Shown in pieces: positions 46,372 through 55,636 of a stretch of DNA of 64,000 bases. The stretch is taken from NCBI GenBank assembly GCA_020912385.1, contig CP087208.1, positions 1,860,001 through 1,924,000 of the forward strand, read 5' to 3'. A program made the position numbers and the translations under genes. Every line of letters starts with the position of its first letter. The first letter of the stretch is position 1. Source of the DNA: Neofusicoccum parvum (Eukaryota > Ascomycota > Dothideomycetes > Botryosphaeriales > Botryosphaeriaceae). The notes beneath the pieces were generated by a model. That model saw only the letters and a list, made by a program, of their open reading frames with translations. It ran no database searches and had not been told where the DNA came from.

Positions 46372-47926
46372 CTACTGACCTGCTGGGTTTCCCGAGTGGT
46401 GGTTCGAAGTGACATCAGGGAAGAGTGCTTCCTTGAACTCGGGAATCCTCGCGTGCGGATGAAGGACCGAGATGGTTGCGCTAACCCTGACCTTCAGGCC
46501 AGACACTTGGTCTGGGTCTCTTGCTTGTCGGTTGTACTACAGACTTAGCATCAGAAATATGTCTTGTAAGATAGAAGCAAGGAAAACCCCACCTTTGCGA
46601 CCCGCCAGCTTAAATTCTTCTTCAAGAAGGGCTCTACATGCTCCGGGCTCAAGCTCTGCAGCTCGCCAACTTCCACATAGTCCAACAAAATTGGCGTGAT
46701 GGCACTGGTGCCGCTGACCTTCATCCCATCAGCTGACTGCTGCGCACAGTTGTCGCAGGCTTCTTCGTTTGCTGTCAGGACGTGGTTGACACCTGCCAAA
46801 ATCGGGTCGTTCTTCCACTTGCTCGGGTTGGTGTCGATTTCACGAACGGGACCCACGAAGAAATAAATGGTGAACGTGCCGTCCAAGGCATCTCTTCAGC
46901 AGAGAGAGAATTAGCAGCAGTCGAGTTGATGGAGCGGGGGAGAAACGCACTTCAGAACTTCAGAATCAATGAACCATTGCAGTTCCAGGCGTGTTCCCTG
47001 CAGCTCATTCCTCAAAATATCATCACCCCGTGGGAAAGAAGGTATTTGCTTGGGGTCACGCATCCTGTCGCCGTTTCCTCCATTTCCGCTGCTGATCAGC
47101 TGATCCATTTCCATCCTCATCGGTTGAATGTTCTTCACTGCAAGCGATGGCGCGGGAGAAAATGAAGGGTTGTCGATGAACACTGGTACTGTTTCGAGTT
47201 CGACGGGCTCCATCTCTGAAGGGATGCCGGTTCCCTTTGACCCTACCTGTCTTTGGGTACTCCAGTCGTATTTTGCAACAAATTGTTCCAGAATGGATTT
47301 CCGATCGGTGCTTTCCTGAAGGTCCGGATAGGTATAGCCGAAGGTCTCAGGCTTGCGGATACTGTCGCTGTTCCAGAAACTCGCATCACCTTTCGGGTTG
47401 GGTTTGCGGAAAGGGTATAAGGGAGAGGAAGCATTCAGCTGGCCAGTCGTACTGATATATCCATCATGCGTTGCCTGCCAGACTGCGAGAATGCGGTCGA
47501 CATTGCTATTCGCCAACTTATGTTAGCCCACCAATCTTTGTCCTTCCCCCTCAGCAGGGACGGAGGGCTACAAAACCTACCAGTGGTGAAACCAGAACAC
47601 GGGATCAAATGCCGCTAGCTCAGGTACTGACATATGCCCTCCTCCACCAATCTGGCCGTGGTAGAAGTCGTGGAAGCTCTCCAAGGATCCGCTTGTTGGG
47701 TTTTTCACGAGATTCAAGACAGATGCTCTTGCAAAGTTTTCGTAATTCGCATATGCCGGGAATTTCATCATGTTGAGCATGTACGTCAAGCCAGGCTCTC
47801 TGGCCCAGTTCAGAGACTTGTCGAGGTCATCAAAGTCATCTTTCTCGCGGTTGTTATCGGTGGGATGGCGCATAGTGTGTTGTTGGGAGAAGACTGGATA
47901 TCGTTTCCACTCGGTCGAAGTAAGAC

Positions 47927-47931
47927 CATCA
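47927..47931. repeat. Left target-site duplication (CATCA)
   Basis: CATCA immediately before the left LTR, matching 55855-55859 exactly. Five bp is the usual duplication of Ty3/gypsy integrases. Confidence 0.97.
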
Positions 47932-48385
47932 TGTTACGGCGCAGCCTTCACAGGCAGAGAGTTGAGGATCAACCCGACGGAACAGCGAGAAGTCGGAAGG
48001 CACAAAAGATCCGAGGTCACAAGACTCCTCACGTGAGACAGCACGTGCGCCCCACTTGTGCCCTCAATAAACGGCACGCCAACTTGTGCCCTCAAGTAAC
48101 GGCACGCTCAGCGGTGCCCTTGAGGGACGGCACCACCAGATTGTTACAACTTTCCTACAGTATATAAGCACACTCACTTAGCTAGATACTTGACCCTTCG
48201 TGGTCAACTTCGATAATCAATCTACACCATTGATTAGTAACACGGCCTTCGCACGCAGTGCTCAGTCACGTGTATTCGTTCACACTTGTTCTCTCCCCCT
48301 ACCTTGTACCCACTCAAGGTAAACCCTACACGGCTTACCACCCTCTTTGGTGTTTGATCCTTAGGGGCAGAGGCCCGCCGTTACA
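47932..48385 (+). repeat. 5' LTR of chromovirus (454 bp)
   Basis: Begins TGTTACGG and ends CCGTTACA (TG..CA ends). I find no difference from the 3' LTR by eye over all 454 bp. U3 carries two copies of a 26 nt motif starting ACTTGTGCCCTCAA (48054-48079 and 48082-48107, 28 nt period), with a third partial inverted-like copy after them. A TATATAA box is at 48161-48167. R should start about 48190-48200. Confidence 0.97.
48161..48167 (+). promoter_or_regulatory. TATA box of the 5' LTR promoter
   Basis: TATATAA in the U3 part of the LTR. Transcription is expected about 30 bp downstream, just before the segment complementary to the candidate primer-binding site. Confidence 0.75.
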
Positions 48386-48397
48386 CTTTGACCACCA
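48386..48397 (+). other. Candidate primer-binding site, not tRNA-like
   Basis: The position right after the 5' LTR normally holds a primer-binding site starting TGG. Here it reads CTTTGACCACCA. TTGACCAC (48388-48395) is the exact complement of GTGGTCAA at 48200-48207, near the expected RNA 5' end, which suggests self-priming as in Tf1. Confidence 0.4.
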
Positions 48398-48464
48398 TCC
48401 TTGCAAGGAAGGGTAAGAGAACATCGGGTAAGGTATCACCCCCTAACGAGTTTAGGAAACAGCA

Positions 48465-50438
48465 ATGAGTACGGTCAACATGGAGGACGTCAGCGCAGGA
48501 CAGGATCGTCCAGCGATTCCTCAGACACCGGCTCAGGAGGCCGCTCAGCCTGCTCACCAGGAGCAAACGGAGCCTACCATGAGAGAACTCATGCAGATGA
48601 TCCAGGAGCTGCGAGTCGAGAACCGCATCCTGAAGAACCGACAGGATCAGGCCACCGGGCCAGATGCCGCAAAGAAACCATCCGCCCAGGTCAAGGTGCC
48701 AAAGCCGGACCTTTACCATGGAGAGCGTACCAAGACGCAAAGCTTCCTCATGCAGTTGGAGGACTACCTACATTTCGCCAAAGGACAGTTCGGCAACGAC
48801 GCAGACAAGGTTCGCTACGCTAGCACCTTCCTCCGAGGAGCAGCAGAGAAGTGGTTCAGACCATATAAAAGAGAGACTCAGGAGAAGCCGCATTGGCAAT
48901 GGTCGCCTCAGACCCAGGCCATCTTCTCCGACTACAGGACCTTCGCCAAGCAGCTCCAGGAAGCGTTCAACGCGATTGACGAGGCCAAGCGTGCCAACCA
49001 AATCCTCTTCAGGATTCAGCAGAAGAAGTCAGTACTCGACTACACGGCTGAATTCCAGGAAGCCGCCTACGTCGCAGGAGAACACTCGGACTACACACTC
49101 AGACAGCTGTACTACCGAGGCCTAAAGGACGAAATCAAAGAGGCTATGTCTTACCACGACGAACCCGAAACGCTCTCGGAACTAGTCCGCCTAGCCACCG
49201 ATATGGATAGGAGGCGCACCAACAGGTGGTTCGAGAAGAAGGGTGGCTACCAAGCAAACACGAACAAGCCACGCCGCGAACGTACCACGCTGGAAGGAGG
49301 AGACGCCATGGCTCTCGACGCCGCCAACCGTCAGGACAAGAAAAAGGATAACAAGGGCCGGAACAACTACAACAAGAAGCCTAAAGGCCCGAATCCGAAC
49401 TGGACAGACGAACAGAAGCAACGCTACAAGGATCGACTCTGCATTACCTGCGGTAGCGACAAGCATTTCTCGCCTACGTGCCCGCAGAACCCTCGCAGGA
49501 AAGAAGGGAAGCAGACCTCAAGCGCTCAACGCGAAGCATCGGCCGTATCTCGCCAGGAGGACCACGACGCGCTAAGCTGGACGGCCTGCTTCAATGACGA
49601 CTGTCAAACCCATCAAAGCGACAAAGACGCTACAGGATGGTACCCGAAGAAGCCAAGAGGCATCGCCATGCTTACCAGGAACGAGGAAGTACTCGACCTC
49701 GACGATATCATCGAGTCATTCCCGCACGACGACGAGATCGTCAACAGTGAGAATGGCGAATTCTACGATAGTACAGAAGCCGAAGAAGACAGCTCCGACG
49801 AAAAGGACCTCGCACAAGTGGAGGAGAGCCCATTGGCAGGCGCTATTAATAGGCTCCTTGAGAAAGTAGAGGAACACGGCATCATCGCTAAGATTCCCTT
49901 CCACCACGGCGAGTCGGAGCAAGGCATTTGGATCCCAGACAACCAGCCAGGACTCGCGTTAGTCACCTGGCAGGTACAGGAGGATCAGCTGTGGGAGACG
50001 CGTGTCTATGAGGATCGTCACACGGAGACAGACGAAGTCACTCCTGAAGATAATCTAGCGACCCAGAGGACACTCGCCCAAGAGGAAGAAAGGGCAAGGA
50101 TGTTTCCTAGTATGGAAATAGCTGTTCCAGGCCTTAAGTGGAAAGCCCTTCGACAGATCCCAAGGCCGAGTCACCAGATCCTCCCAGAAGACGACGAACG
50201 CCTCAACCCCCGGCATAAGAAGCATCGGCAGATTGCATGGATCTCATGCATCGACCATCAGTGCAGGACGCACAGGCGTCAGAAGAATGAAAACCATTGG
50301 TTTCCGGTACGCGTACAGCAAGATGGGACGCACCGAGCTATCGAAGAATGGGAAATAGAGGGATGGGGACCAAGCGGATGGACTCGCAGCAACCTCTTCC
50401 TACTCTGGGAAGGCCAAAGGCACCAGTCAAAAAACTAG
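48465..50438 (+). CDS. gag: Gag polyprotein of chromovirus
   Basis: 657-residue structural protein. Residues about 75-250 form the retrotransposon capsid region (PDLYHGERTKTQSFLMQLED, ASTFLRGAAEKWF, ILFRIQQKKSVLDYTAEFQ). A basic stretch is followed by one CCHC zinc knuckle, CITCGSDKHFSPTC (CX2CX4HX4C), near residue 326. The C-terminal half is unusual. Two copies of a W-x2-C-x4-C-x2-H...W-(Y/F)-P motif appear near residues 370 (WTACFNDDCQTH) and 591 (WISCIDHQCRTH), separated by a long acidic region. Translation can shift -1 at 50429-50435, three nucleotides before the TAG stop codon ends, to make Gag-Pol. Confidence 0.95.
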   Translation: MSTVNMEDVSAGQDRPAIPQTPAQEAAQPAHQEQTEPTMRELMQMIQELRVENRILKNRQDQATGPDAAKKPSAQVKVPKPDLYHGERTKTQSFLMQLEDYLHFAKGQFGNDADKVRYASTFLRGAAEKWFRPYKRETQEKPHWQWSPQTQAIFSDYRTFAKQLQEAFNAIDEAKRANQILFRIQQKKSVLDYTAEFQEAAYVAGEHSDYTLRQLYYRGLKDEIKEAMSYHDEPETLSELVRLATDMDRRRTNRWFEKKGGYQANTNKPRRERTTLEGGDAMALDAANRQDKKKDNKGRNNYNKKPKGPNPNWTDEQKQRYKDRLCITCGSDKHFSPTCPQNPRRKEGKQTSSAQREASAVSRQEDHDALSWTACFNDDCQTHQSDKDATGWYPKKPRGIAMLTRNEEVLDLDDIIESFPHDDEIVNSENGEFYDSTEAEEDSSDEKDLAQVEESPLAGAINRLLEKVEEHGIIAKIPFHHGESEQGIWIPDNQPGLALVTWQVQEDQLWETRVYEDRHTETDEVTPEDNLATQRTLAQEEERARMFPSMEIAVPGLKWKALRQIPRPSHQILPEDDERLNPRHKKHRQIAWISCIDHQCRTHRRQKNENHWFPVRVQQDGTHRAIEEWEIEGWGPSGWTRSNLFLLWEGQRHQSKN

Positions 50439-50486
50439 ACGGCCCTGCAGCCAAGGGACAACAGCAGGGGCCGCAGTCTAGGTCCC
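50429..50486 (+). promoter_or_regulatory. -1 ribosomal frameshift signal with pseudoknot
   Basis: The heptamer A AAA AAC (50429-50435) lies in the gag frame directly before the gag TAG; pol is in the -1 frame. After a 5 nt spacer, GGCCCTGC (50441-50448) can pair with GCAGGGGCC (50464-50472) with one bulged G. The loop segment AGGGAC (50454-50459) can pair with GTCCCT (50482-50487). This is a classical H-type pseudoknot layout. Confidence 0.85.
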
Positions 50487-53400
50487 TCAATATGGTATCA
50501 CGCACCTCGAACACGGAAGCTCTCACCGGACCAAACCTATGGAAACAATTCAAGACACAAGGGACACTTAACGGAGTGTCTATCAGGATCCTGATCGATA
50601 CAGGATCATGCGGGAACTTCATTCACAACGAGCTTGTACAGAAAATGAACATCCCCTACCGTAAGAAACAGGAGCCCTACCCTCTTAGCGGGTTTGATGG
50701 CTCCCAAGCAGCCTATGGAGAAGGCTGGGTAAATATAGAAACGGAGGAAGCAACCCTCCAGATAGGGAACCATCAGGAACGGATTTCCCTCGACGTCCAA
50801 CGCGTCCCCGGGCATGATATCATTCTAGGAATGCCCTGGATTAGGACACAGAAACCAATCTTCGACTTTGGAAGAGGAGACTCCATCATCTTTCAAGAGG
50901 ACCTTGAAAACCTCTTACGAAAACAAGGGCTGGAGAAAGAAAACGGGTTGTTAGACACCCTAAGGAAACTCCTAGCAGCATCAACACGGGAAGTAGCCAG
51001 TGTAAGGCCTGAATGTGGCAACTGTGTAGGCAACTCCGACAGTGGTATAAGTCAGGACCAGGACTGCGACGCAGGTAGCGAAGCCTCCTCGGTAAAATGC
51101 AGCCCATCGGCAGGAATAAGCCCTACTGAGCGAAACGATACCCCCACTGGTACGGTCAACCAGGATAGCATAAGACCCAGCGACGGCAACATCAACGGCC
51201 ACCTCGAGGACGGAATAAGCCAGAACCAGGACAGCAACGAGGCCTCCTCGGTAAAATGCAACACCTCGAGCGGAGTAAGACCAACCCAGACCGACACTTC
51301 TCAGGAACCAGAAGTACAACACACGACACGAAGGACTACGAGGAAGCGGCGTAAGGCTAAAAGTAAGGCTTCGCGTAAGCAATTAGCAGCCCTAGAACCT
51401 CAAATCGACGTCCAGATAATCTCAGGAGAGGCATTCAAGCGTATGAGACGCCAAAGACATCAGGTCTGCCTTATGTACATCAAACCCTCACAGGCAGTGC
51501 AGCAACGAGCACTGGCTAAGGCCCAAAGAGAAAGGCTAAAGAATGAGGACACTCCCGCTCCTCTAGGAGGAGATGATCCCGCGAGGGTCGTAAAGGGACA
51601 ACACGGCAGTCTAGAAATATGGAACAACCCGTATGGATATCCTCCGATACCCGAAATGGAAACGGTACCCAGCGAGTACTGGGATCTACAGGCCGTTTGC
51701 CAGGAAAGAGGAAAAGAAGACTTGCCTAAGCATCAGCCGTGGGACCACGAAATCCCACTTAAGCCAGGCACGAAACCAGCCTACAAGCCCATCTACTCCT
51801 TATCAGAAAAGGAGATGACAGCACTCAGGGACTACATCGAGAAGAACCTCGAACGAGGATATATCCGACCTTCAACGTCATCAGCCGGATACCCAATCCT
51901 CTTTGTCCCGAAGAAGAACGGCAAGCTACGCCTATGTGTCGATTACCGACAGCTAAACGACATCACGATCAAGAACCGGTACCCTCTCCCTCGCATCGAC
52001 GAGCTCCAGGACAAGTTAAGGAAAGCAAAGTACTTCACGAAGCTGGACCTCCGGGACGGATACCATCTGGTTAGGATTAAAGAAGGGGAAGAATGGAAAA
52101 CAGCCTTTAGAACGAGGCTAGGACTCTACGAGTACACGGTAATGCCATTTGGGCTTACCAACGCTCCGGCAACATTCCAGAATCTCGTCAACGACACACT
52201 ACGAGAATACCTGGATATCTTCTGTATGGCTTATCTCGACGACATCCTCATCTTTTCGGAAACCCTTGAGGAACACAAGAAGCATGTCAGAAAGGTCCTA
52301 GAAGCCCTCCAAGCAAAGAACCTCTCTATCGCACCCGAGAAGTGCGAATGGCACGTCCAGAGGACAGAATTCTTAGGCTTTATTATCACCCCAGGTCACG
52401 TCGGCATGGACGACTCGAAACTGGATTCTATTAGGGAATGGCCAGTACCACGAACAATCAAGGAAGTACAGTCCTTCCTAGGATTCGCGAACTTCTACAG
52501 GAAGTTCATCTGGAACTACTCCGGAGTTACGGAACCTTTAACTAGGCTTACGCGAAAGGAGCATGGCTTTAAATGGGAAGACGATCAGCAACGGGCATTT
52601 GACTCGCTCAAACGGATGTTTTGCGAAGCCCCAGTACTCGGGATATACGACCCCGATAAGCCCACCGAAGTGGAAACTGATGCGTCAGGATTCGCCCTTG
52701 GAGCATGTCTCAGCCAGCCTGATGAAGAAGGCAGATGGCACCCAGTCGCGTTCTACTCACGGAAGTTCACCCCGGCAGAGCTCAACTACGACATTCACGA
52801 TAAAGAGCTTCTGGCCATTGTCTCAGCATTTAAGCAATGGAGACATTACCTCGAAGGAGCAAGCCACCAGGTGGTAGTACGCTGTGATCATCAGAATCTC
52901 ACACGCTTCACCACGACCAAGGAATTGAACCGACGGCAGGTTCGCTGGTCAGAAGAAATGGCCTCCTATGACTTCAAGATCACCTACAGAAAGGGATCTG
53001 ATAACGCCGCAGCTGACGCGCTCAGCCGAAGAGTGGATTATATGGAAGGAAAAACCGAGCCGCACCCTGCAATCTTTACAGCGGATAGCGATGGATCGCT
53101 TCTCCTTACCAGACAGACGCTACCTATGCTACGCATCGAGCCAAACCCATGGCACCAGAAGATCCGAGAAGCATACGCCCAGGACTCCTTCGCGCAGGAA
53201 CTTTTGACGCTTGAGGACGACCCGCGTATTGCTCGAGATAGAGAAGGAACGCTTCTCTTTAAAGGACTCATCTATGTACCAACACGGCTACGAGAAGCAC
53301 TGGTAAAAGACATCCACGAAGCCCCAGCACACGGACATCAGGGCATCGACAGGACAACAGAAAGAATCACGAGGAACTATTACTTCCCAGGACTGAGGAA

Positions 53401-55636
53401 AACCGTACAGCGTGTAGTCTCGCAGTGCGATCTTTGCATCAGAAGCAAGGCCGCGACACATGCACCTTATGGTCTCCTACAGCCGCTGGAAGCACCTAAG
53501 CGACCATGGCAGTCCATCACGTTGGACTTCGTTACCAAGTTACCTAGGTCAAAAGATCCTCTCACAGGAGTCTCGTACGACTCGATTCTCGTCTTCGTCG
53601 ACCGACTTACGAAGTACGCATACTTCCTACCCTACCTCGAGGCATCCAACGCAGAACAGCTCGCCTACACGTTCCTCCGAACCATCTTCGCGGATCATGG
53701 AATGCCGGAAGAAATGGTGTCGGACAGAGATAAGCTCATGGCCTCTGAATTCTGGCAAACAGTTATGCGCCAACTAGGAACGAAGAGCAAGCTCGCCACC
53801 ACAGCACACGCGCAAACCGACGGTCAAACTGAACGAATGAACCGGACCCTTGAACAATACCTCCGCTGTTATATCAACTACCCACAGGAGAACTGGGCAG
53901 AACTGCTACCTATGGCCCAATTCGCCTACAACAGCTCCAAACAAGAATCCACGAACGAATCACCGTTCTTCGCCAATTACGGGTTTGAACCAGAAGCCTA
54001 TAGGGAAACGATCCCAAGCAGAAAGCTAGCGCAAAGTGGTATCCTTAAAGCCGAGCAGCTGAAGGAACTCCATAAGGCCATCAGCCTTGACCTCGAGTAC
54101 GTCCGAATCATGATGTCCAAATACTACAACAGACGGCACCAGGCGGCACCGAACCTAAAGAGGGGGGATAAGGTCTATCTCCTTAGGAAAAACATCAAGA
54201 CCAAACGGCCAAACGACAAATTGGACTTCAAAAAAATTGGCCCATTCAAGATTGAAGAGAAACTTGGAGAAGTCACCTATCAACTCAAACTGTCAAACAC
54301 AAGGATGAACTCCACCTTCCACGTCTCACTGCTCGAGCCAGCACCAGAGGACGCCAACATCCCAGAAACCCAAGAAGAAATTGTACCAGAAAACCCGGAC
54401 GCCGAAGAAAAACAGTACCCAGTAGAGAAGATCCTGGACTGTAAGCGATTCGGCCATCAGCTTAAGTACCTGGTCAAATGGGAAGGATACGGGAATGAGG
54501 ATAACCAGTGGATACCTAAGGACGACATACATCCAGAACTGGTCACAGAATTTCATCGCCAGAACCCTGACCTCCCGCGAAAACGAGGCCGCCCTCGAAC
54601 GAGAAGGACGGAAAACCCTCAAGAACCGCCGGATCCAGTGCGAAGGGCGACAAACGAGCAGAATCTACCAGCTCAGGAGGACGAGGAGACCTCGTACCAG
54701 TCGCGGGCTCACCGGCAGACTCGGCGGACTCAGCCGACTGCGGCGCAGCAGGACCCACCGCCTCGTGACGTGGCCGTTCTGACACGGACGGACCCTCGGA
54801 AGTCGCAGGGTCGGGAGGGCCCCCAGAAGAACCAGCAGCTTCAGCCCTCTCGAGCTCCTCCAACGATTCGAAACCCTCGCGAATCATACGAGAACGACGC
54901 GACTGAAGGAAGCGCTGCTGTTTACGTAGGCGAAGAAGCTTCTCCAACGTTGCATCCTCCTCCGCGGCGAGACGAGCCTGCTCCCGTTCCAAAGAATCCA
55001 CTAAGGCTGGTTAAGAACAAACCCGAGAAGACAGAAAGGAACTTACAACGCGAGACACCCCGAAGTGCAACATCACACCCGGTCCGACGAGCCCCCAAAC
55101 AGGCAGCACAAATAGACGGGTTCTCTTGTAAAGCCACGCACTCCGACTCGTGCTCCAGGCAATTAGCACAAGGAACCATCTCGACACCCCGGAAGAGGAT
55201 CTCATCCAGTAGCTCCCAGCGACGAAGGGTGACCCTATTCACCTTACAAGGGCGAAGGTTAATAGCGGAATCTTCAGCAACACGTTTCTTCGGAGGCATC
55301 GCGGAAACTTACGAGAGAAGGAACGAACTAAGCGACCTACAGGAAGATATACCAAGAAACGGAAGAATCTTCGGGCCGAAGATCCTAAAGGGGGGGGTAG
55401 TGTTACGGCGCAGCCTTCACAGGCAGAGAGTTGAGGATCAACCCGACGGAACAGCGAGAAGTCGGAAGGCACAAAAGATCCGAGGTCACAAGACTCCTCA
55501 CGTGAGACAGCACGTGCGCCCCACTTGTGCCCTCAATAAACGGCACGCCAACTTGTGCCCTCAAGTAACGGCACGCTCAGCGGTGCCCTTGAGGGACGGC
55601 ACCACCAGATTGTTACAACTTTCCTACAGTATATAA
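50435..55636 (+). CDS. pol: Pol polyprotein (PR-RT-RH-IN-chromodomain)
   Basis: The frame is open from 50297; residues are counted from the frameshift. Protease: LIDTGSCGNF near residue 54, then HDIILGMPW. A long low-complexity linker precedes the reverse transcriptase, with MPFGLTNAPATFQ and the catalytic YLDD near 599. RNase H has TDASGFALGACLSQ near 748. Integrase has an HH..CDLC zinc finger near 960 and DDE residues in TLDFVTKLP, FADHGMPEEMVSDRD and QTDGQTERMNRTLE. GPY/F (IGPFKIEEKLG) is near 1269. The chromodomain (YPVEKILDCKRFG, YLVKWEGYG, QWIPKDDI) spans about 1328-1369. A further 360 residues follow, opposite the antisense gene. The frame passes through the polypurine tract and ends in the 3' LTR at the TAA of TATATAA. 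The extension may not be functional protein. Confidence 0.95.
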   Translation, partial: LDGPAAKGQQQGPQSRSLNMVSRTSNTEALTGPNLWKQFKTQGTLNGVSIRILIDTGSCGNFIHNELVQKMNIPYRKKQEPYPLSGFDGSQAAYGEGWVNIETEEATLQIGNHQERISLDVQRVPGHDIILGMPWIRTQKPIFDFGRGDSIIFQEDLENLLRKQGLEKENGLLDTLRKLLAASTREVASVRPECGNCVGNSDSGISQDQDCDAGSEASSVKCSPSAGISPTERNDTPTGTVNQDSIRPSDGNINGHLEDGISQNQDSNEASSVKCNTSSGVRPTQTDTSQEPEVQHTTRRTTRKRRKAKSKASRKQLAALEPQIDVQIISGEAFKRMRRQRHQVCLMYIKPSQAVQQRALAKAQRERLKNEDTPAPLGGDDPARVVKGQHGSLEIWNNPYGYPPIPEMETVPSEYWDLQAVCQERGKEDLPKHQPWDHEIPLKPGTKPAYKPIYSLSEKEMTALRDYIEKNLERGYIRPSTSSAGYPILFVPKKNGKLRLCVDYRQLNDITIKNRYPLPRIDELQDKLRKAKYFTKLDLRDGYHLVRIKEGEEWKTAFRTRLGLYEYTVMPFGLTNAPATFQNLVNDTLREYLDIFCMAYLDDILIFSETLEEHKKHVRKVLEALQAKNLSIAPEKCEWHVQRTEFLGFIITPGHVGMDDSKLDSIREWPVPRTIKEVQSFLGFANFYRKFIWNYSGVTEPLTRLTRKEHGFKWEDDQQRAFDSLKRMFCEAPVLGIYDPDKPTEVETDASGFALGACLSQPDEEGRWHPVAFYSRKFTPAELNYDIHDKELLAIVSAFKQWRHYLEGASHQVVVRCDHQNLTRFTTTKELNRRQVRWSEEMASYDFKITYRKGSDNAAADALSRRVDYMEGKTEPHPAIFTADSDGSLLLTRQTLPMLRIEPNPWHQKIREAYAQDSFAQELLTLEDDPRIARDREGTLLFKGLIYVPTRLREALVKDIHEAPAHGHQGIDRTTERITRNYYFPGLRKTVQRVVSQCDLCIRSKAATHAPYGLLQPLEAPKRPWQSITLDFVTKLPRSKDPLTGVSYDSILVFVDRLTKYAYFLPYLEASNAEQLAYTFLRTIFADHGMPEEMVSDRDKLMASEFWQTVMRQLGTKSKLATTAHAQTDGQTERMNRTLEQYLRCYINYPQENWAELLPMAQFAYNSSKQESTNESPFFANYGFEPEAYRETIPSRKLAQSGILKAEQLKELHKAISLDLEYVRIMMSKYYNRRHQAAPNLKRGDKVYLLRKNIKTKRPNDKLDFKKIGPFKIEEKLGEVTYQLKLSNTRMNSTFHVSLLEPAPEDANIPETQEEIVPENPDAEEKQYPVEKILDCKRFGHQLKYLVKWEGYGNEDNQWIPKDDIHPELVTEFHRQNPDLPRKRGRPRTRRTENPQEPPDPVRRATNEQNLPAQEDEETSYQSRAHRQTRRTQPTAAQQDPPPRDVAVLTRTDPRKSQGREGPQKNQQLQPSRAPPTIRNPRESYENDATEGSAAVYVGEEASPTLHPPPRRDEPAPVPKNPLRLVKNKPEKTERNLQRETPRSATSHPVRRAPKQAAQIDGFSCKATHSDSCSRQLAQGTISTPRKRISSSSSQRRRVTLFTLQGRRLIAESSATRFFGGIAETYERRNELSDLQEDIPRNGRIFGPKILKGGVVLRRSLHRQRVEDQPDGTARSRKAQKIRGHKTPHVRQHVRPTCALNKRHANLCPQVTARSAVPLRDGTTRLLQLSYSI
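54543..55299 (-). CDS. Antisense Zn2Cys6-like/coiled-coil gene inside the element
   Basis: Exon 1 (55299-55047) and exon 2 (55000-54543) are joined by a 46 nt intron with a perfect GTAAGT donor, a CTTAAC branch site and a CTTAG acceptor. The join is in phase and gives 236 residues. Exon 1 encodes a basic start (MPPKKR), LLDEILFRGVEMVPC, and a Cys array with spacing CX2CX6CX9CX2CX7C (CANCLEHESEC and CAACLGARRTGC). This fits a Zn2Cys6-type cluster. Exon 2 begins with a charged coiled coil (LEREQARLAAEEDATLEKLL, then SLEELERAEA) and ends in a Pro/Ser-rich tail. Similar Cys-cluster plus coiled-coil 'hypothetical proteins' are frequent in ascomycete genomes, to my knowledge. Function unknown; regulation of the element or host genes is a guess. 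Confidence 0.7.
55387..55397 (+). other. Polypurine tract
   Basis: AAAGGGGGGGG three bases before the 3' LTR; the plus-strand DNA primer site for reverse transcription. Confidence 0.9.
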
